Shown here: piece after piece, positions 58,813 through 64,000 of the stretch | Position numbering within the stretch: the first letter of the stretch is position 1 | How the letters are laid out: the number at the start of each line of letters is the position of its first letter | From: Adiantum capillus-veneris | Lineage: Eukaryota > Streptophyta > Polypodiopsida > Polypodiales > Pteridaceae | DNA length: 64,000 nt | Direction of reading: 5' to 3' | Assembly (NCBI GenBank): GCA_014529385.2 | Contig: CM043963.1 | Coordinates: 63,849,469 to 63,913,468, forward strand | The notes under the pieces: model-generated | Told to the model about the DNA's origin: nothing | The model's input: only the letters and a program-made list of their open reading frames with translations | Database searches by the model: none | Program-made: the position numbers and the translations under genes

Positions 58813-59290
58813 CTACCAGTTTGGTGTGTCTTGATAAGTGCGCATCCGCGGCACTCCTAGAATAACTACTTCGTTAAGATGTTGATCTTCGACCAAATGA
58901 AATTGATGCAGATAAACGGTTCCAGCAATGGTGATTGGTAAATTTATGTGGCCCAGATTGTCCATATTGCCTTTGTTTGCTACTTTGAAGCCCATAGTGT
59001 TGGGCATTAGAGGTTCCTGTGTGATTTTTTTGAAAGTGGAGTAGTTAACCACATTAGCTGTGGCCCCTGTGTCCACTAAGTCTCTTTCGGTGGTGCCGTC
59101 GGCAAGTTGTAAATGAATACGTAGATCCATTCCTCCTAACCATGTAGCTGCCATTTGTATGGATCCTATCGAAGCATTCTCAATAGCAGCGTCCTGTTCT
59201 GCTTTTCTCTGGAAGTTTGCTTGTTCTTTGCATTTTCATATTCTGAGTTTGGCTTCTTGCTATGCTTGTTCTTGAATGTCCTGTGCTTGA
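58813..59290 (-). pseudogene. Fc second retropepsin domain, downstream of integrase
   Basis: A 113-codon open stretch (59154-58813) is a full retropepsin: active site LVDTGATANVVNY, a flap region with KVANKGNMDNLGHINLP, and the closing VVILGVPRM. It is preceded (59290-59160) by an Ala/Gln/Lys-rich coiled coil that follows the integrase end, with two stops. The active-site residues are intact. It resembles the protease-like end of E ORF2/ORF3 more than protease 1 of this element. Confidence 0.7.
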
Positions 59291-59298
59291 CGTCTGCG

Positions 59299-60883
59299 CT
59301 AAGCTGCTGCATGGAGTGTTGCAAGTTCTTTTGGTGTCAACGGAAGAAGATATTTCTTTAATCTACATCCACTCATCCAATTAGGCATCTCCTCTCCTGC
59401 TAATGTTGCAAGCTTGATGGCGCCACTTTGCGATATATCATGTATTACAAAAGGCCCCATTCCTCGCTTTTTTAGTTTTTTGGAGTGTTGTTTGGGGGTA
59501 TACATGAGAATGTAATCCCCTTTTTGGAACTCCTTTCCAATCAAGTGTTGATCATGTAAAGCTTTCACTTGTTTTTTATGAGCATATATCCCAGATACCG
59601 CTCTAAGTCTGGTTTCATCTAATTGTTCTAGGGTATCTAGTCTCTCCGATAGCTCATGGCCCGTCCATCCTAATTGTGTTGCCACTCTTAGGGATTTGAT
59701 TAGGAATTCCAATGGTAGGATCGCATTAATCCCGAATACCAGTTTAAAGGCAGTCGTTCCAATGGATGTTTTAAAAGCTACTCGGTAAGCCCATAAGGCT
59801 GTGTGTAGCTTTTGATTCCAATCATTTCTTGAGTCGCTGACTATCTTGGTGAGCATGGTGCATAGGGTTTGGTTGGTACTCTCTGCCTACCCATTAGCTT
59901 GCGGGTGATAGGGTGCCAATTTGTGATGGACCACCATGAATTTGTCAAGGAGGCTTTCAATGACGTCGTTCAAAAAGTGTGTTCCCCTATCGCTCACTAT
60001 TTTGATTGGTAATCCATATCACGTAAAGAGGTTTTTGAAAAGGAACTGAGCTGTAGTTCTTGCATCATTTTTTTGGGTTGCTTTTGTTTCCGCGCATTTC
60101 GTCATGTAGTTTGTTGCTACGATCATGTATTGTGTGTGAGTTGTGTATCCTGGAGGTATGATGGGACCAATGAATTCAATGCCCCATTTGGAAAAAGCAC
60201 GTACACCCATCATTGGCCTCAATGGCATTTCATCTCTCCTTTGGGGTGGTTTTGTGCGTTGGCATTCATCACATCGTTTGACATATATCTCTGCATCCAT
60301 AAACAAGGTTGGCCACCATATGCCTGAGTGTAGCATGAGCCTTGCCGTTTTATCAGCAGAGAAGTGTCCCCCTGGCTGTCCTGAGGGTGCTTGATCTAGA
60401 ATAGCATAATATTCTCTTTCTATAGCACACAACCGTAGTTGTTTGTCCTTCCCCGCCTATATAGTTGGTTGGCAATGAGCAGATAGTGTTTGGACTCTTC
60501 TTCAACATTTTTCATTCTTGCTTTGCCCCATTCCACTAGAAAGGTTTCGTTTTTTAAGTACTCAACTATGTGAGCACTCCATTTAGGTGCTTGTACTACG
60601 CAAAACATGGTAGTGAGTTCCACTGGGGGTTGCATTATACAACTATCGCAGGATTTTACACATGTATGGACACTGTGTTCCATGTTTGGCCAGTAGATGC
60701 CCAGTCTCTGTAGCCGTTGGCCTATCTGTGTTTCACCAATGTGAAATCCCTTATTTTGTATATGAGCTTGTTTCAGGTAGTAAGTGGTATCTTCGGGCTG
60801 TACACGAAGTCTCAGTATCCCATCCTTACCGTGTTTGTACAGCCGTCCTGCTAAAAACTGGAGATTTCATGTTTGATGGATAA
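59299..60883 (-). pseudogene. Fc integrase with two H2C2 zinc domains
   Basis: First H2C2 (about 60830-60620): GRLYKHGKDGILRLRV, HIQNKGFHIGETQ, then CVKSCDSC. A spacer (60600-60440) ends ANQLYRRGRTNNYGC. Second H2C2 (60430-60225): GGHFSADKTARLMLHS and CDECQRTK. Core: GIEFIGPI (Glu where catalytic Asp is expected), IVSDRGTHFLND, and HPQANG, a stop, then AEST. C-terminus 59856-59299: WNQKLHTALWAYRVAFKTS, YILMYTPKQHSKKLK. Two more stops or shifts lie near 60017 and 60430. Integration is the family role; this copy is inactive. Confidence 0.8.
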
Positions 60884-61500
60884 TTGATGGTTGTCTTTCT
60901 ATCTGCAATGAGCCAATTGTGAGTAGAGGAATGACCTCTTCTCCATCTCGACACCATTTCTATGTTAAACAAATATGAATCAGGAAGGTCATCATCGACA
61001 CCCTCAGGTTCTTCCCCATGAAACAGTCGTGAAAGATGATCTTCTCTTTGGTGTGTGGTCCCCTTTTTTACTACCACCGTGAAGTCAAACTGAAGCAGCA
61101 GTATAAAACAACGAACAATTCTTCTAGTGTTGCAAGGTTTGTTTAGTAGATATAGCAGTGCTTGATGATCCAGGAAGAACACAAACTTGTTTTCTAGAAA
61201 GGTAGTGTCTAAATTTCTTGACAGCATAGATCATTCCCAAACCTTCTCTTTCCATGGTGGTATAATTTCTCTCTGCGTTGTTTAGTTGCTGACTAGAGTA
61301 GCAAATGGGAAAATCCATTTTCTTCTCTCTTGGCTGGGCTAATATGCACCCGATGGCATAGGCTGATGCATCCACATGGACATGAAATTTTGCTCCAGTC
61401 GGGGGACTTGCAAAATTGGAGCCGAAATTAATTGCTGCTTCAATTGGAGCCGAAATTAATTGCGTGCTCACATTCCTCCGTCCATTCAAACTTAGTTATG
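60826..61500 (-). pseudogene. Fc RNase H
   Basis: FHVHVDASAYAIGCILAQP (about 61380) gives the first Asp and MEREGLGMIYAVKKFRHYL (61245) the Glu. After a frameshift near 61200, VFFLDHQALLYLLNKP gives the next Asp, and GTTHQREDHLSRLFHGEEP (about 61060) the end. Known role: removing template RNA. Frame broken. Confidence 0.8.
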
Positions 61501-62350
61501 AGGGCGTACAATGGATTAGCTATTACAGCATAAATATATATGAAATGGCTGTAATACCTGCAATGCCCCATAAATGCGTGCACTTCTTTTATCTTCGTTG
61601 GTCTGGCAGTGCAACAATTATTTGTACCTTTTCTTGATCAATTGAAATTTCGTTTTTGGACACAATGTGGCCCAAAATTCTACCTTGTCTTAACATGAAG
61701 GTGCATTTTTCCGGGTTTAGGTTCTGCATTTTTCAAAGACCTTTCCCAGATGAGTGATGTGGTCACTTCGTCGATGGGAATGAACACAAAGATCATCCAT
61801 GTAGATCTCCAAAAATTGTCTGAGGTATTCTTTGAATGCGTGGCTCAGTAGTCTTTGAAATGTAGCCAGGGCATTGGTCAAGCCGAAAGACATTACCCTG
61901 TAGGAAAATATACCCCACTCTATTGCAAAAGTTGTCTGATGCTGATCTTCCACTTTAATCATCAATTGGTTGTAGCCTGAGAACCCATCCAAGAAATTAT
62001 AGGCCTCTTTCCCTGCTACCCTCTCAATAACATGATCGGTTATTAGTAGTGGATAGTTATCCCTGATGGTGGCTACATGTACCTGTTTGAGGTTTACACA
62101 GACACGCAGTTTGCCATTCTTTTTGGGTACCACCACAATCGGGGACACCCAATCGGTGTGTTCAATCTCGTAGCAAAACTCAGCGTCCTTCAGTTTGTCT
62201 ATCTCCTCCTTAATTTTCTTGGCAAAAGTTTCATTGTACGTGTAAGGACGTTGTCTACATGGTCTAGCATCACTCTTAAGGGGAATCGTGTGCTGACAGA
62301 TCTCATGATCTATCCCTTTTAGATATTTGTATGACCATGCAAAGAAATAT
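61501..62350 (-). pseudogene. Fc reverse transcriptase
   Basis: Open from about 62345: KIKEEIDKLKDAEFCYEIEH, WVSPIVVVPKKNGKLRVCVN, AYNFLDGFSGYNQL, FGLTNALATFQRLLSHAFK and the catalytic IYMDDLCVHSH near 61790. A stop at about 61717 ends the good frame; the thumb/connection (61716-61501) is degraded. Closely matches Fb. Confidence 0.85.
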
Positions 62351-63300
62351 TTATATCATCTGAGCATATTGACTAGAAGTTTCTCTTCCTCTAAGGTCCA
62401 TGGCAATGTATGCTGATTTAGGCTCCTCACCTGGTTCTGCTAAGTTGATGCTTTTGGTGTTTTCAGGCCCATCATATGAAATTCCTGGTTCCTTGGGATC
62501 TCGTTTGGGTTTTTGCACCATGATCTTCTTATCCTGAATGGTATACTTCTTATAGTGGGAAGGTGCATCAAATTTATCATCATTTGATTCCTCATTAGTT
62601 TCCATTTCTCTTGTCCAAACTTCCTTCAAGGCTCTCTTCAATTCATTGTACTTGACTTTGCGCTCCATTTTGGACAACTTAATCATTTTTTTTGTATTTT
62701 TTTCTTTTTTTGGTTTTGTGTGTTTGTTTGTTTTTTATTTGGTTTTGGTTGAGTCAGGTTTCATGTATTTCTTTGATATCCTATCCTTGAGGCAGTCAGT
62801 TGCTTCCACTAATCTTAAGTAATGTGTTTTGTCAGTTAATAGGGGTACTGAGTCCTTGTTGTGCTTGTTTTGGTTGTTTCTGCGTTTATATCGATACGTG
62901 CATTGTCTTCGAGGGTTTTGGTTTGGGAAATCATAGTAGGTCACCCGTCGATACTTCCGTTTGATGCTCTGACTTGAGCTACTAGACAGCTCGTCGTCTG
63001 CGTTATCCTCTAGCATCTTATCAGTTGAGTCTTGGAAATCTTCTTCATCCGTTTGGTCAAGGTCTCTTACAAAGATTTTGTCCACTATGCGTCGGCACTC
63101 GGCCACCCCGTCCTTGTCAAGGACTTCCCCCTCTGTCTTCGGAGTTAGGCTGACACCCATCATCTGGAATGGAATGATATCATACCCTTCCTCATCAAAG
63201 AATTCGGTGAGGGTCACCTCGTTTTACACAAACATCAAGAGTAGCTAGTATTTGTTGCCATTCAAAAGGCTCGAACATCTCTTCTGGAAAAGGCTCTAGT
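62351..63300 (-). pseudogene. Fc linker between protease and reverse transcriptase
   Basis: 63290-62735: LEPFPEEMFEPFEWQQILAT, EGYDIIPFQMMGVSLTP, an acidic part (DQTDEEDFQDSTDKMLED) and a basic Arg/Lys part (YRYKRRNNQNK). 62686-62351: charged helix ELKRALKEVWTREMETNEE then PGEEPKSAYIAMDLRG. Conserved with Fb at 37800-38720, so a real part of the polyprotein; function unknown. Confidence 0.65.
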
Positions 63301-63374
63301 ATGTATTCCTTGTCTTGTGTAGTCCTATCAAGAATGCAATTTTTCTTTTTTAGATTTCCACATTCCGAAGCTTC

Positions 63375-64000
63375 TCATGTCCACTGGTGAGCTTTGTTCT
63401 GTAGCAAAGCCGGTATTCCTCCTTCTTGGTCAGTTGTGGAATGCAAGTCTTCTCCTGGGGTTCTTTCTACGTCTCTATAGCTATGATTTGTGACACTAAT
63501 TTTCGTAGTGACATCCTTGTTCCTGAGATAGATATAGTCGTAGCCCCAATCTTGCACCATTTTGAGCTAACGCATGAATGGTCTGCCCAATATGATGTCG
63601 AAATTGATGCTCTCATCGAAATTCATAATAGCGAATGTGTGTTCATATGCAATTCCACAAGAGGTTAGTACAATCTACTCCAAGATGCCTATGGGTCTTT
63701 CCAAATACCCATCTGCCAATTGAAGTTTCATTCTCGTCTTTCTGAGAGCAGGTTTTCCCCATTTTTTCCACATGGATTGGTAGCTATGACTATTCCAGCC
63801 CCGCTATCCAAGGTTGCTATCAAATTAATCTCTTTATACTCCACCGCTAGGGTAGTATTTCCTTCTTCACCTTCACAATAATCCCCTACCTTGTTTACTG
63901 GTACTGGCTCATGTTTAGTTTTTTCCGAGGGTTGTGTCTTTAGTGTGTTTGGAGAAGCCTCGGGTGAAGGAATTACCAGCCCTATTTTTTCCAAATTTTT
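63375..64000 (-). pseudogene. Fc first retropepsin (protease 1)
   Basis: DYCEGEEGNTTLAVEYKEIN, then LIATLDSGAGIVIAT with the Asp-Ser-Gly-Ala active site near 63800. The middle is frameshifted. The end is MVQDWGYDYIYLRNKDVTT and NHSYRDVERTP (63560-63460). Fa 20850-21350 is the paralogous copy, with His at the active-site Asp. Continues upstream past the window edge. Confidence 0.75.

Overview
The window reads as a heterochromatic stretch of a large land-plant genome. It consists almost entirely of nested, mostly decayed LTR retrotransposons. Supporting evidence is plant-type Ty3/gypsy and Ty1/copia polyproteins, primer-binding sites of the plant initiator-Met-tRNA type (TGGTATCAGAGC, four times) plus one TTGGCGCC type, long AT-rich LTRs, microsatellites, and the absence of any recognisable host gene, tRNA or rRNA gene. 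The species cannot be told from sequence alone. A large fern, lycophyte or gymnosperm genome is possible, but that is only an impression.

Layout, using my own element letters. 1-15360 (+) is a composite of two long-LTR Ty3/gypsy elements, A and B. Its middle LTR (4872-8292) starts as A and ends as B. 15361-15944 is a non-LTR-like coding fragment, followed by simple repeats. 16776-18807 is J, the 3' end of a Ty1/copia element, and 19385-20163 is K, a mid-pol piece of the same family. 20640-21546 and 36373-37480 are two halves of a minus-strand gypsy fragment, Fa. It is split by D, a near full-length copia element (21547-36372, +), whose gag is in turn split by E (22102-31677, +), a gypsy-like element that codes for gag-like proteins but has no reverse transcriptase. 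37511-39332 is Fb, a plus-strand piece of the same family as Fa. 39333-42411 is G, a minus-strand chromovirus 3' end. 42412-57449 is I, a minus-strand E-like element. Its 3' LTR is split by H (42595-51489, +), a recently inserted chromovirus with LTRs of equal length that look identical and a perfect 5-bp target duplication. 57544-64000 is Fc, a minus-strand gypsy pol region that continues past the right edge.

How the parts work together: H is the only element that looks almost functional. It has gag, protease, reverse transcriptase, RNase H, integrase and chromodomain, with one apparent frameshift near the integrase C-terminus. D keeps recognisable copia domains but has several breaks. E has good LTRs, a primer site and a purine tract, but would need enzymes from another element.

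The most unusual structure is in E and I. Both have a non-coding leader carrying five copies of a long, near-perfect palindrome. The palindrome sequence is completely different in the two elements, yet copy number, spacing and position before the coding region are similar. Other points of interest are the A/B chimeric LTR, about 150-160-bp tandem arrays inside two unrelated LTRs, and an extra retropepsin domain plus a doubled H2C2 zinc domain in Fc.
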